In this document: positions 1-10,874 of the stretch, piece by piece
Layout of the letters: each line of letters begins with the position of its first letter
How positions within the stretch are numbered: the stretch's first letter is position 1
Source: Fagopyrum homotropicum
Taxonomy: Eukaryota > Streptophyta > Magnoliopsida > Caryophyllales > Polygonaceae
DNA length: 64,000 nt
NCBI GenBank assembly: GCA_033239125.1
Contig: BSWB01000001.1
Coordinates: 22,037,501-22,101,500 of the forward strand
Reading direction: 5' to 3'
The notes under the pieces: model-generated
What the model saw: the letters and a program-made list of their open reading frames with translations, nothing else
The model's database searches: none
Told to the model about the DNA's origin: nothing
Position numbers and translations under genes: made by a program

Positions 1-572
1 TCATGGATGCACCTCGAAAACTAAGAAAAAACCCGAGGACGGCTAATCACCAAGGTTTCGGCTTTTGTACACCAATGCCATTGTCTCAAAAACAAGTCAA
101 AGAAAAAGAAAAGAAAGAAAAGATAGAGGAAAATATACACTTGAGGGAAGTTGATCGAGGACAAGGATGTGGAGTTAGTTCCGTTCCCGGATTAGCATCA
201 CATAACCTAGAAATCCCCACCCAATCACTACATTTCTTGGCCCTTTTATCTCACAAGACCTTATGACCTATTTGCATGTTTGTAAGACTTAGTGATTTAG
301 ATTGGATGTACTCTTGACCTTTCTCGACTTCTTCATCTTTACATTTCATGCATACCTTTGAGTTAAGTACAATTGTCTTTCCATGCTTTCATTTTGTTTG
401 ATGCATGATTGCTTATCCTTTGCCATGAAACATGACTTTGAAGGTGATCCAATAATAGAAGCACAAACCCAAAAAGATTTTGCCATGTTTCTACATACAT
501 AAATCATGTCATCTCTTAGTCTATAGTTGGGAATTTGCTCGGGGACGAGCAAACCTTAAGTATGGGGTATTT
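1..572 (+). mobile_element. Athila-like element, 3' internal tail (non-coding)
   Basis: This is the end of the internal region of an LTR element whose body lies left of the window. It contains no credible ORF. It ends in a purine-rich tract (about 557-572, with AAGTATGGGG) directly followed by the LTR start TGATAACACG, the usual layout of a polypurine tract used to prime plus-strand DNA synthesis. The same stretch recurs at about 2905-3470, before the second LTR. The phrase 'ctcggggacgagcaaacc' just before the tract is typical of plant Ty3/gypsy Athila/Tat tails (family knowledge). The lineage is inferred from this and from the shared LTR end with the Athila element at 7666-20512. Confidence 0.7.
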
Positions 573-2374
573 TGATAACACGATTTATGACTTAGTTTTA
601 GGTAATTATTTAGATAGATTTCTCACTCATTCATGCATGGTTTAGCACTGGTTCACGACGTTTTGCACTCAATTCATGTATTTTGCCGAGATAGATGTCT
701 ACACGGACTTGTGCGTGTTTAATAGGTATTTCGGGAGATTTAGGAGCAAAACGATACGTTTGAAGATCGTTCATCTAGATGACACACCCTCGGACCCATT
801 AGGACACAAGTTAAAGGCTAAGGAGGACTCATGGAGCCTTGCCAACACTTGCCATGCACCAAATCACAGCTTAATGATCCAAGGCGAAGTTTCTGCACAG
901 AATCACGGTTCTCTGACACTCCACGGCCGTGGAATCAACCGTGGATTTTGCCAGATTCTTGTGACAGCTGTGCCACGACTCTCATGGCCAGCTCATGCAA
1001 GTTTGTTATAAAAGTGGTCCTTCATGGGCTGTGAGAGGGAGGAGGAGCAGCTCATCCATTATCCATTTCTCTCTAACCAAAAATATTCTCTCAACAAGAA
1101 GTTTTTCTAGGAAGGAAAGTGTCCAAGAGAAGAAGAAGAGCCCCATTGAAGAGGAGGAGAAGAACACACACCATAGTTTTTGTATTCCGGATTCTATTTC
1201 TAAGAGTTGTATGAATCATTGAACCTTCTTTTGGAAGGATTGTGAGTTATTCTAATTCCATTTTCAGCTTGGTTTGTTTTAGTTCACTTGTTCATCTCTT
1301 TTCCTTCATTATCTTGCAATGGATGTTATGATTTTATGTTTGTTTGTTTCGATTTCTATTATGAACGTTGTAGGCTAAATTGATGTGGTTCTAGGGTAAG
1401 GAAGGGATGGTCATGGTTAGGGCTATGATAGGACGGACTTAGATTTACCCTTGGATGACTTGTGTTTATGAACGTAGCTGCTGTTAGAAATCACGGGTAG
1501 TTCTTGTCTGACCACGGCCGTGGTTTAGGTAGAACAAACCGTGATTTTCCCTGGTTCGAAGGATCTTGTCTTAGATCTATAGAATGTTGAAATCCCAAGT
1601 GTTTGTTGAGTTTAATCTACCCTAGGTTAACCTAGTGTAGTAACTAAGCGTTAGGAGAGACTTACCCGGTAATCCTTGCTCTTAGATTCCAAGATAACAA
1701 ACCTTAGGTAGTGGTGAGCCTAATAAGCCGCCATTGGATTAGGTGTGCTAGGATAGTTGTTTAGGACTTCCCTTTCCGAGACTTACCCGGTAAGGATAGG
1801 TTAGACTCCTAATCACCAATCCGGTTTGTGTAGAATTCCTATCCTTAGGTTCTTAGAGACTTACCCGGTAATGAGACCATAGGAGTGGACTAGTTGGACA
1901 TGAGACCTACCCGGTAATTGATCCCAATTTAGAAACACTTAATCCCAACATATCATAGTTAATCCAAGGAATGAATAGATAACTTGAGTCCTATGCCATA
2001 ACCGGAACTTCCAACCCCTAGAATTTGTCTCTTTCTTTCTTTGATCATTATCTTGTTTAGCTTGTTTATTTGTGTTGATTCTTAGTTTAGTTTGATTGTT
2101 TACTTTGCATGAATTGTGATCTTTGATTGATCACCAAATAACCAACCAAAAACATTTGAGATTTTCTTTTCTTTATTTCCTTCTTTTCTTTCAACCTAGA
2201 TCTTTACTAAATTCAATCACAATTCGAATCAATTTCACCTTAGTCTTTGTGTTCGACCTCGGAATACTAACCCTTCTACAAACGTCCCATACACTGCGGG
2301 TTTCGCTAGGTAGTTAGGAATTAGTTCGAGTTATAAATTTAAAACCCATTTGCGCATCACGATCTTAGCGTAAC
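573..2374 (+). repeat. LTR, Athila-like element, copy 1
   Basis: About 1.8 kb, starting TGATAACACG and ending GCGTAACA (TG...CA termini). It is a diverged direct repeat of 3471-5294. It follows a polypurine tract, so it is in + orientation. Near the right end it has GTACACTGCGGGTTTCG followed by an AT-rich TAAATTTAAA stretch, an arrangement also found at the matching end of the Athila LTRs at 7666 and 17392. It carries four GAGAC(T/C)TACCCGGTAA motifs and two CCACGGCCGTGG palindromes (921-932, 1512-1523). No primer binding site follows it: the bases after 2374 do not match the tRNA-Asp or tRNA-Met 3' ends used by the other elements here. Confidence 0.8.
1657..1917 (+). repeat. Four spaced GAGAC(T/C)TACCCGGTAA motifs
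   Basis: Copies start at 1657, 1778, 1856 and 1902. Each contains a near-palindrome TTACC(C)GGTAA. The same four-copy arrangement occurs in the other LTR of this element and, in matching sense orientation, in the Athila LTRs at 8005-8264 and 19076-19343. The function is unknown. Confidence 0.8.
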
Positions 2375-3470
2375 AACCCTAATGATGAATCTTGTCTTGT
2401 GGATTGGCTATGGATGGCCTTATGTGTTAAATTGATGAATAGCATATATGGACTTGAAGTACTTATTTTGAATCCCATGAATGATTTGTGATCATGATGC
2501 TTGCCTAGAATGGATTAAGTATTGAAAGTCAAAATTACATGCTAGTTCTTGCACACCATCTAGGAATGAATGAGGCAATTCATCTTTCTCTTCTTCTCAT
2601 CTTGATCATGATGTTTGAGCACCTCAATTGATATAAATTTGACCTTTTTTGACCCATCCGGGAATAGGAGCATGTTAGTGTGTTGATGTGTGTGAAAAGC
2701 AAGTGTGGGGTGAAGATGTTGATGAAAGAATGTCATGAATAAAATGCTGAAATTGTTGTGAAAGTGTAGACAAAAATATAGGTTTGGGGACGTTGGTTTA
2801 AATGACAAGTAACTCGGCACACTTCGCATAATCGGGTGTTGGTGCCTTGCCAAAGTCAAATAAACCGATAGTCCTAACGAGCTTTGGTACGTGTGCCCGG
2901 TGTGGATGCACCTCGAAAAAATAGAAAAAGCCCGAGGATGGCTAATCACCAAGGTTTCGGCTTTTGTACACCAATGCCATTTTCTCAAAAATAAGTGAAA
3001 GAAAAAGAAAAGATAGAAAAGATGGAGAAAATATACACATATGGGAAGTTGATCGAGGACAAAATTGTGGAGTTACTTCCATTCCCGGATTAGCATCACG
3101 TAGCCTAGAAAAATCCCCACCTAATCACAACGTTTCTTGGCCTTTTATTTCACAAGACCTTATGACCTATTTGCATGTTTGTGAGACTTAGTAATCTAGA
3201 TTGGATATGCTCTTGATCATCTTGACTTCTTCATTTTTACATTGCGTACATGCTTTTGAGTTAAGTACAATTGTCTTTCCGTGCCTTCATTTATTTAATG
3301 CATGATTGCTTATCCATTGCCATGAAACATGACTATGAAGGTGATCCAATATTAGAAGCACAAACCGAAAAAGATTTTGCCATTTTTCTGCATACATAAA
3401 TCATGTCATCTCTTTGTCTATAGTTGGGAATTTGCTCGGGGACGAGCAAACCTTAAGTATGGGGTATTTT
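2375..3470 (+). mobile_element. Athila-like element, internal remnant between two LTRs
   Basis: Non-coding. Its last 570 bases repeat the segment at 1-572 with scattered changes and end in the polypurine tract (about 3452-3470) before the second LTR. The left part (2375-2900) includes the phrase 'aagtaactcggcacacttcgc', related to the 3' tail of the 7666-20512 element on its own sense strand. No primer site, gag or pol is present. This is either an element that lost nearly all of its interior or a product of recombination between two copies. Confidence 0.65.
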
Positions 3471-5294
3471 TGATAACACGATTTATGACTTAGGTTTAGG
3501 TAGTCATTTAGATAGATTTCTCACTCATTCATGCATGATCTAGCATTAGTTCGCGATGTTTGCACTTAAATCATGTATTTTGTCGAGATAGACGTCTACA
3601 CGGACTTTTGCATTGCTTTGTAGGTATTTTGGGAGATTTAGGAGCTTAAACGATATGTTTGAGGATCGTTCATCAAGATGATACACCCTCGGACTCATTA
3701 GGATACAAGCTAGAGGCTAAGGAGGACTCATGGAACCTTGCCAACACAACCCATGCACCAAATCGAAGCTTAATGATCCAAGGCAAGGCTGAAGCACCAA
3801 ACCACGGTTCACTGAAGGTCCACGGCCGTGGAACCAACCGTGGTTTTTGCCAGACGGTTGTGACAGCTGTGCCATGATCTCATGGCTCACTCTAGCAAGA
3901 TTGTAGTATAAAAGTGGTCCTGCAAGGCTGAGAGAAGGCATCTTGGAGCAACTCTCCATTATCCACTACCATTCTCTCCCACTCTCTCAACAAGAAGATT
4001 CTCTAAGGAGGGGAAACACCATTGAAGGAGGAGAAGAGCTTCATTGGAGAAGGGAAGAAGAACACACCATTGCTAGACTTTGATAGCTTTTGTAGTGAAG
4101 AATTTCGGAATCGATTCCTAGAGTTGTATGAACCATTTAAACCTTCTTTTGGAAGGGTTGTGAGTCATTCTAATCTTAATTTCAGCTTGGTTTTGTTTGC
4201 TTCACTTGTTCATCTCTTTCTCTTCTTTATCTTGCAAATGGAAGCCATGATTTTATGCTTGATGATTTCGATTGGTATGATGCATGTAGTAGGCTAAATA
4301 GATGCGATTCTAGGGTAAGGAAAGGATGGTTATGGCTAAGACTATGATAGGATGAACTTAGACTTACCTTTGGATGACTTGTTTACTTGAGCGAAGCCTC
4401 TGTTGGAGTCCATGGTCAGTTCTTGCCATTCCACGGCCGTGGAAGGTGTAGAACAACCCGTGATTCTCCCTGGTTCGATGATCTAGTTCTAGATTGTTAG
4501 AATGTTGAAATCATAATGTTTGTTGAGTTAAATCTATCCTAGGGTGACCTAGTGTTAGCAACTAAGTGTTAGAAGAGACCTACCCGGTGATTCTTACTCT
4601 TAGATTTCAAAGATGACAAACCTTAGGTAGTGGTGAGCCTCATAAGCCGCCATTGGACTAAGTGTGCTAGGATAGTTGTTTAGGACTAACCCTTTCGAGA
4701 CCTACCCGGTGAGGATAGGTTAGATCCCTAAGCGACAATCCGGTTTGTGTAGAATTCCATCCCTTAGGTTCTTAGAGACTTACCCGGTGATGAGACCTTA
4801 GAGACGGACTAGTGGACCATGAGACCTACCCGGTAATTGATCCCAATCTAGAAACACTCACTCCCAACATATCATAGTTAATCCAAGGAATGATTAGATA
4901 GCTTGAGTCTTATGCCATAACCGGAATTTCCAATCCCTAGAATCCGCCTTTCTCTTTTGATTCATATCTCGTGTTTAGCTTGTTTGTTTGTGTTGATTCG
5001 TTAGCTTAGTTGATTGTTTACTTTGCATGAATTGTGATCCTTGATTGATCACCTAAAAACCAACCAAAAACATTGAGCTTTTCATTTCTTTATATCTTTC
5101 TCTTTTCTTAACCTAGATCTTCACTAGACTTAATCATAAATCGAATCAATCTCACCTTAGTCTTTGTGTTCGACCTCGGAATACTATCCCTACTACGAAC
5201 GTCCCGTACACTGCGGGTTCGGTAGGAGTTAGGAGAAATATAACGAGTATAAATTTAAAACCTATTGCGTATCACACACATCCTGAGCGTAACA
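3471..5294 (+). repeat. LTR, Athila-like element, copy 2
   Basis: It starts TGATAACACG and ends GAGCGTAACA. It aligns along its length with 573-2374 but with many substitutions and small indels, so it is an old pair. Four GAGACCTACCCGGT motifs lie at 4575, 4697, 4775 and 4821. The palindromes CCACGGCCGTGG occur at 3820-3831 and 4431-4442. The first is nested inside an 11-bp perfect inverted repeat, AAACCACGGTT/AACCGTGGTTT (3799-3809 and 3836-3846). Similarity to copy 1 stops at 5294, which sets the right boundary. Confidence 0.8.
4575..4836 (+). repeat. Four spaced GAGAC(T/C)TACCCGGT motifs, LTR copy 2
   Basis: Copies start at 4575, 4697, 4775 and 4821, with spacing close to that in LTR copy 1. 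Three have drifted to ...CCGGTGA; the last keeps ...CCGGTAA. Confidence 0.8.
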
Positions 5295-6245
5295 ATGTGC
5301 GGGTGATATGTGTTTGAGCAACATTAGAGATATTTTTATCATAAGAAGGGGAGGATGATCCGATCCGAGATATGATCATTAAATCTGCAATGTCAGCTTT
5401 GTGATGTATCGGTAAAAGCTAAAATTCTCTCTACTCTGGTTGGACTTGGAAAACGCACAAGTATTACTTTCAAAGGTCTTTCAAAGAGATATAACTTTGC
5501 AGTTCACACGAAAGTCCGAATTTAGTGGAAAGATGTCCAAAAATGACGACAAGATGCCAACTCGAAATCGTGCTAGTTTATTGTTGGAGCGATCCGCCAC
5601 CATAACCTGATAATTGGCTATTACGAGACCCATGGACCGATATTTAAGTCCAAACCATCCACCTCTTGGCCCGATAACTTATTACCATTCCTTGTGATTT
5701 AATTAAATCATTATTTTATTTTGTGATTTTATTTTTCATAAGTTGGTTTAGATTTCCTATAATTAGTTTAATTTAATTTTATTAAAATTTATTAGGTTAG
5801 TTATTTTCACATCTTATCTTTATCGTCCATAAACCTATAAATTTATGTTCTCGCCTCATTTAAAGATTAAATAAAATTAGATGAATAAGTGCATTTGTTG
5901 CCTTACTAATTTGACTCATAATTATATCGGTGTTTTAACAACGGAGAAGTTAAACTTGACTTTAGATCGGAAGCCAACTCACGGTTCCTATTACATTGTG
6001 TTGTACATATTCATTTGGCCGTTTATTAGATGAAAATCAATAAACCAATGTGTCATATGATACCCCCGACCCATTGCCAAACAAAAATATTTTACCATTT
6101 GTAAAAGACTAAATTTGCTAACTAGACTTTTTTTTTTTTTCATTTTTGCTCTACTAACTAGGCACATACCATTTTCTCATTTAGTAAATGTACCCTTTTT
6201 CACCGTTCAAACACACCATTACATCCTTACCTCTTCATCTTCCCC
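5295..6245. other. AT-rich stretch without a gene; possible old LTR fragment
   Basis: No ORF of note. About 5350-5940 has a look common in gypsy LTRs: a purine run 'aagaaggggagg' followed by TGATCCGATCC, then AT-rich DNA with a TATAAATT near 5836. No second copy or target duplication is visible, so the LTR reading is only a suggestion. The rest is unclassified flank. Confidence 0.3.
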
Positions 6246-6308
6246 CTTCTCTGTCTTCAAACCCTAGATCTACAGTCTCCTAGCCTTCTCTGTCTTCAAA
6301 CACAACAT

Positions 6309-6491
6309 TTGAGTGGTAGTGATGATCTCTTCAAGGCCGTCGAGTCTGGTGATGCTTCCCTTTTCCGGTCCCTCTCGTCGGACCAGCTTTCCGCCGCCCT
6401 CTCTTTGTGCAACGAGGACGGCCGGTCTCTTCTCCACGTCGTCACTTCCTCCGGCCACTTCGATGTCTCTCCTTCCTCCGTCCCTCTATAA
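6309..6491 (+). pseudogene. Broken exon resembling gankyrin / 26S proteasome non-ATPase subunit 10
   Basis: The frame reads SGSDDLFKAVESGDASLF, then SLSSDQLSAALSL, then NEDGRSLLHV. This resembles the N-terminus of plant gankyrin-type ankyrin proteins, which chaperone assembly of the proteasome regulatory particle (family knowledge). Only the first ankyrin-like segment remains, against roughly 240 residues for the family. The expected start ATG is TTG at 6309. A leader-like sequence with 'aaaccctag' lies just upstream at about 6260. After residue ~51 similarity ends, either at an exon end (GT in 'cgatgtctctcc') or at a break; a stop follows at 6489. No later exon was seen before the Athila insertion at 7666. 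It may be a duplicated or captured fragment. Confidence 0.55.
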
Positions 6492-6789
6492 CTTCTTATT
6501 TATGGTATGAGAAGGAGGTTTGGTTTTGTAGGGTTGGGTTCTATGGGTGACCAACAATAGACATGGGTACCTTCACCAAGAACATGTTTGTTTCTTTAGA
6601 TAAAATTTGGGTTCTGGGATTAAAATTTGTATCATCAGCTTGTTTTGTTGGTTTGAGTTCAGCTTGACATAAAAATTTTCGTAGGTTTTGATTCATACCA
6701 GAAATTTCGTAGGTTTGGGTTCAACTTGTTTGAGTTTGATATGAATAGATATGTACCCCTTATTGTCATTATCCTCATATGAAATCTGT

Positions 6790-7060
6790 TTGTTTTGGTA
6801 TTAATTTCATACCAAAAAATTTTGGTATGAATTTTTTGGTATGAATTTTTAGTATTAATTTTTTAGTATAAATTTATGTTATGAAAATTTCTGGTATGAA
6901 AATTTTTGTTATTCATTTCTGGTATGAACATTTCTAATATGAATTTATGTTATGAAAAAATTCTGGTATGAAATTTCTAGTATAAATTTATGGTATAAAA
7001 ATTTATGGTATGAAAATTTATGGTATGAAAATTTCTGGTAAGAATTTCATACCCGAAAAT
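6790..7060. repeat. Degenerate AT-rich tandem repeat (TGGTATGAAAATTT-like)
   Basis: Roughly a dozen imperfect copies of a 13-18 base unit of the form (c)tggtatgaaaattt, with variants such as 'ttttggtatgaattttt' and 'tagtataaatttatg'. It looks like a decayed minisatellite. No coding potential. Confidence 0.6.
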
Positions 7061-7660
7061 CATACTAGAAAATAAAAAAAGAGTAAAATAAAACAAAATA
7101 AAATTGAAAAAAAAAACAAAGTCAGCTACGTAACAAAAGCAAATTCAAATGTATGTTTTTTTTTGTTTAAATAGAGGAGTTAATAACTTTTACCTACCAT
7201 TAATGATAAAAATTAAAGGGGTGCACAAAATAAAAGGAAATAGAAAAGGACCTATTTTGTCAAATTCTTTCTTTATAAAATGAAATTAATGACTTATTGT
7301 GTCATGTGATAACCAACCCATTGCGTTGTAAGAAACCATGTTGCCATTTGTCAAATAAAATCAATGACCCTACATCTGGAATTTTTATAGGAAATTCAAG
7401 AAGCTATATGCAAATTGCGTCTTGGTACGAATGTTGAATGCATAATTCGGTATTTTGTTTAGTTGGGGCCGACATAAAGTTGATTACGGTGCAATTGAAG
7501 TTTGAATTATTCATATAGGGTGAGTAGTTTGAGCCATTGAGATTGGGTTTGAGAACCCTAGTTCTGCGAAATAAGATTTGGCCAAACTGGATTTTTAAAT
7601 ATTGGATATACTTTTGGAAGCCGTTTTGTATTTGTTTAAGGATTTTTTTTGATATATTAC
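7061..7660. other. AT-rich flank, no gene recognised
   Basis: It holds short reading frames without recognisable motifs. The segment 7297-7365 shows loose direct similarity to 6048-6108 (shared TGTGTCAT.TGATA, ACCCATTGC and CCATTTGT words), so the two weakly bracket the gankyrin-like exon. Confidence 0.3.
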
Positions 7661-7665
7661 ACACC
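7661..7665. repeat. Target-site duplication ACACC (left)
   Basis: These five bases abut the left LTR edge and recur exactly at 20513-20517 beyond the right LTR edge, as expected for gypsy integrase. They fix both ends of the Athila element. Confidence 0.9.
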
Positions 7666-8004
7666 TGTTCGCTCCAAACGGTGTGTGCAAGCTTTAAATT
7701 TATAACCCTAGATGTAAGCTTAAAACAAGGATGCGAACCCACAGTGTACGGGTCAATCGTAGTAAAAGCAAGGAATTCCATGGGTCGATCACAGGGACTT
7801 AGTGAAACAAAGCAGGAATAGGTAAGCTATGTAATTACAAACCACAAAAGCGATTAAAACAATCAAAGATGATAAAAAGTCAATAAAGGAAATATGCAAT
7901 TCTAGGGATTAAAGCATCTAGTTGTGGTTCCAACTCAAGATCTAAAGATAAGCGGACAAAGCTGATATATTTGCATAGGGAAGGTGTTACTAAAGTGGAA
8001 TAGA

Positions 8005-8264
8005 TCACCGGGTAAGTCTCACTACTCACTACTCCCAAACCGTAACTCCTATTACCGCGTAAGTCTCAAGGAATCAAGGTAAAGAACTATAACCTCAAAC
8101 CAACACACCACCTAAGAGAATAAAATCAACCTTTACCGGGTAAGTCTCAGGCTAACTCACATAGATGGGATGAAAGCACACTCAAACCCCAATAAAGGAT
8201 AAACCTTTATAACCTACACTTATGATCTTAGGTAAACAAACAAAGGAATCACCGGGTAAGTCTC
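8005..8264 (-). repeat. Four spaced motifs (TTACCGGGTAAGTCTC on + strand)
   Basis: Copies end at about 8020, 8067, 8148 and 8264. In the element's sense direction they read GAGACTTACCCGGTAA, as in the LTRs at 573-2374 and 3471-5294. Confidence 0.8.
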
Positions 8265-9060
8265 ATCCTAGGCTTGAATTGAACCAGGAAAGGTGTAATA
8301 AGAATAGGATTTGGCAAACTCTAACACTTAACTCTCAGTTTCGGATCAGATAAGTCACCTCGGTCAGAAGAATTCCACCCCGGCCGAGATGTTCATCGAC
8401 TGAGCGAGATGCTTAGGGTTAAGGATAAAGACTCGAACTTTCAGGGTCCTACTGTGATTTAAGATCATTCTATCATTGTTTTTCACACAACCTTCAGCCA
8501 ATCACCCTAGAATCACACAAGGAAATTAGCCACTCATCATCATAAAAGCAATAATCAAATATATGGGAAGAAAGAGAATAATTGAACAAGAAAACCTTAA
8601 GAGAAAGGCTTCAATAACTGAATCAATTATCAAACAACAAGCGTTCCTTGGATCAAAATCCAATAAGACAAACAACAATGAAGGGAATCTAAGAGAATCT
8701 TACAAAACCCTTTCACAAAGCTATAAAAGCTATAAACTTTCTTCCTTCAACCTTCAAAAAGGTTCTTCGAATCTCCCAACTGGAGTGTATGCGGGGTGTT
8801 GCTGCTGTAAGCAGGATATAGCGGATGTTCAGCCCTAAGCGGTCTATCGATTTGTGGTAAATCCAACCCTTTTTATAGAAAAATTACTCTCCAAAGATAA
8901 GATATCTTAGAAAAGATCTCTCCCCATAAAAATAGGTAAAATATATGGGCTAAATTATCTTCTTTCTTCCAGGAATCCAGCCCAAAAAATATAAGATCTT
9001 CTTTCCAAAGATAAAAGATCTCAGCCAAGAATAAAATATCCTTGCCGCGTACAAGGTGTT

Positions 9061-9127
9061 CGCCTCGGTCGAGTCAGCTCCTCTGGATCACCTCAGTCGA
9101 GGTGACTCTATAGTCAACCGAGGTGAA
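9061..9127. repeat. CTCGGTCGAG palindromic box cluster in 3' LTR
   Basis: Three boxes in 67 bases: CGCCTCGGTCGAGTC, CACCTCAGTCGAGGTGA and the inverted half ACCGAGGTGA. The same cluster is at 20141-20207 in the 5' LTR, where the middle box is the perfect form CACCTCGGTCGAGGTGA. Confidence 0.75.
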
Positions 9128-9433
9128 TCACAACTGAATGTGAAATCTCTCAAATCTGGTCCAAAGTGAATCTATAATCCAATTCCATGATTACTGGATT
9201 CTTCCTTAAGCTCCTGAATGTAGCTCCAATAACTCCTTTGCTCCTTTTGCTCCATTTTAGTCCAAAATGTTCCATTTTACCTACGATTACAACGAAACTT
9301 GGTGTAGACCTCGATTCCCGCAAAGGTAGATGAAATGACAATATAATCACATAATATACATTCAAACATGCAGATTATTGAAGATAAAACGTCTAAACAG
9401 GTCTCAAAATATAGACAATAATTCATGCTATCA

Positions 9434-10874
9434 AAATACCCTATACTTAGCCCTTGCTTGTCTCCAAGGATGTTCCGAATATAAAATACAAGATAGAATG
9501 GATTATAACTCATGAAGATCAATGAAAAAGTCTTTCAAAACATTTTAATGGTGTGCTACAATCATAGATCACTCTAAGAGAATACTTCATGGAATTTAAA
9601 ATGAAAATATGCTTAAAACATTTATAAATATAAGAAAGTTGTTCATCTTTGCATAAAATCATAGAATGCATAATAAATCATAATTATCGAAATTAATCAT
9701 GTATAATCTAGTTTAAACCACTAAGTCAATCAACAAGCTCGAGGTCTTAAGGGCTTCCCAAAAGAAAGGTCAAGAAACGTGTAGGGTAGGGATGTATAGA
9801 AGGTAATGTGGTGCTAGAATCCAGGAAAAGGATATCACTTCACTTTCACTTGACTTTCAACATCATCCACCAATAAGCTTTGCTTATTTCACACTTTTCC
9901 TTTTTTACTTTACTTTTTGGGATGCATGGACAGAGGTGCACAATAACCGAAGCCTAGGAAATCAGCAATCATCAATTTCTTGAGATGCATCAAACCCTTG
10001 ATGCACATACCATGACCCGTTAGGAATATCGCTCAATCTGATTTTGGCAAGAGACAAACACCCGGCTATGCGAATGGTGCCGAGTTACTCATCATCATGA
10101 TTGACTTCTCCAAACCTATTTGTTATTTTCTAACACTTTCACTTCCAGCCACTTCTCAACTTTTCTTTCACCTGCTTTTCACTTTCTTGCTTCCAAATTC
10201 CCGGATAGGTAAAGGGAGGCAAATATGTATATGAGGGGCTAAGCATGATTAAGAAGAAGAAGAGAAGAGAATAAATTGTCTTAATCATCCCAGGAAGAAA
10301 GTGAGAGAACTCATCATGTGGTGTCAACCTTCAAATTCAACATAATTTGGATAAAAACAAAGTATTAACCATGCCAAAAATGTCAAACAAAGCATTTAGC
10401 AACTTAAACATATTATAGAACCTTTCAAGCATATAAAGATTTCAAAACCAGTCAGCAAACAAAATCTTCACTGAGATCATATCCAAAAAAGAAGCTCAAA
10501 AATCGCTTCGAAAACCGTTCCAGTAAAAACGCCTCGATCGAGATGTTCTAAGTCAACCGAGGTGAAGTACCTCGTTTGGCCAAAATCACTTCGGTCGAGG
10601 TCAAAATTTTTTTTTTATTTAAACTAGTTTTTGACGTTTTTCTCAATCAAATAACCTGTATGCATGCATGTAATCTCAGATAAGCACATAAAGCAAAATA
10701 AGATCATAAATATCCGATAGAGTCAAGTGATACACCCATAGTCAGATAATACATCCAATACCCCATACTTGGGACACATTGTCCCAATGGGTCAAAATAA
10801 GTCTAGAGAAATAAAAAACTCACCGGACATAGCTGAGCTGCATAATAAATAAAGAAAGAAAATCCCGCAAGCTC
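9434..10874 (-). mobile_element. Athila element, 3' non-coding tail and polypurine tract
   Basis: Lies between the third ORF and the 3' LTR. The purine-rich tract abutting the LTR is at about 9434-9453 (sense strand 'ctaagtatagggtattt'). The middle part shares phrases with the tail at 2375-3470, including a sense-strand 'agtaactcggcacc'. A cluster of CCTCGATCGAG/ACCGAGG/CTTCGGTCGAGG boxes is at 10531-10603. No gene was recognised. Confidence 0.75.
10531..10603. repeat. CTCGGTCGAG-type box cluster in 3' tail
   Basis: It contains GCCTCGATCGAGATG, the half site AACCGAGGTGA, a further ACCTCG and CACTTCGGTCGAGGTC, in non-coding DNA of the element. Confidence 0.7.

Larger units (their letters stand above)
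7666..9433 (-). repeat. 3' LTR of the Athila element
   Basis: 1768 bp, TG...CA on both strands. It is a direct repeat of 17392-20512 once the LINE there is removed, with scattered single-base differences. On the element's sense strand it begins TGATAGCATGAA after the polypurine tract. It includes four motif copies (8005-8264) and several CTCGGTCGAG-type boxes (8355-8411, 9061-9127). The 91-residue frame at 8563-8838 is not a recognisable gene and has a counterpart in the other LTR. Confidence 0.92.

Noticed and set aside
1657..1917. Possible CRISPR-like direct-repeat array
   Set aside because: Irregular spacing, only four copies, eukaryotic retrotransposon context; these are LTR motifs.
5340..5940. 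Possible intact solo LTR
   Set aside because: No paired copy or target duplication can be seen, so it is listed only as unclassified DNA with low confidence.
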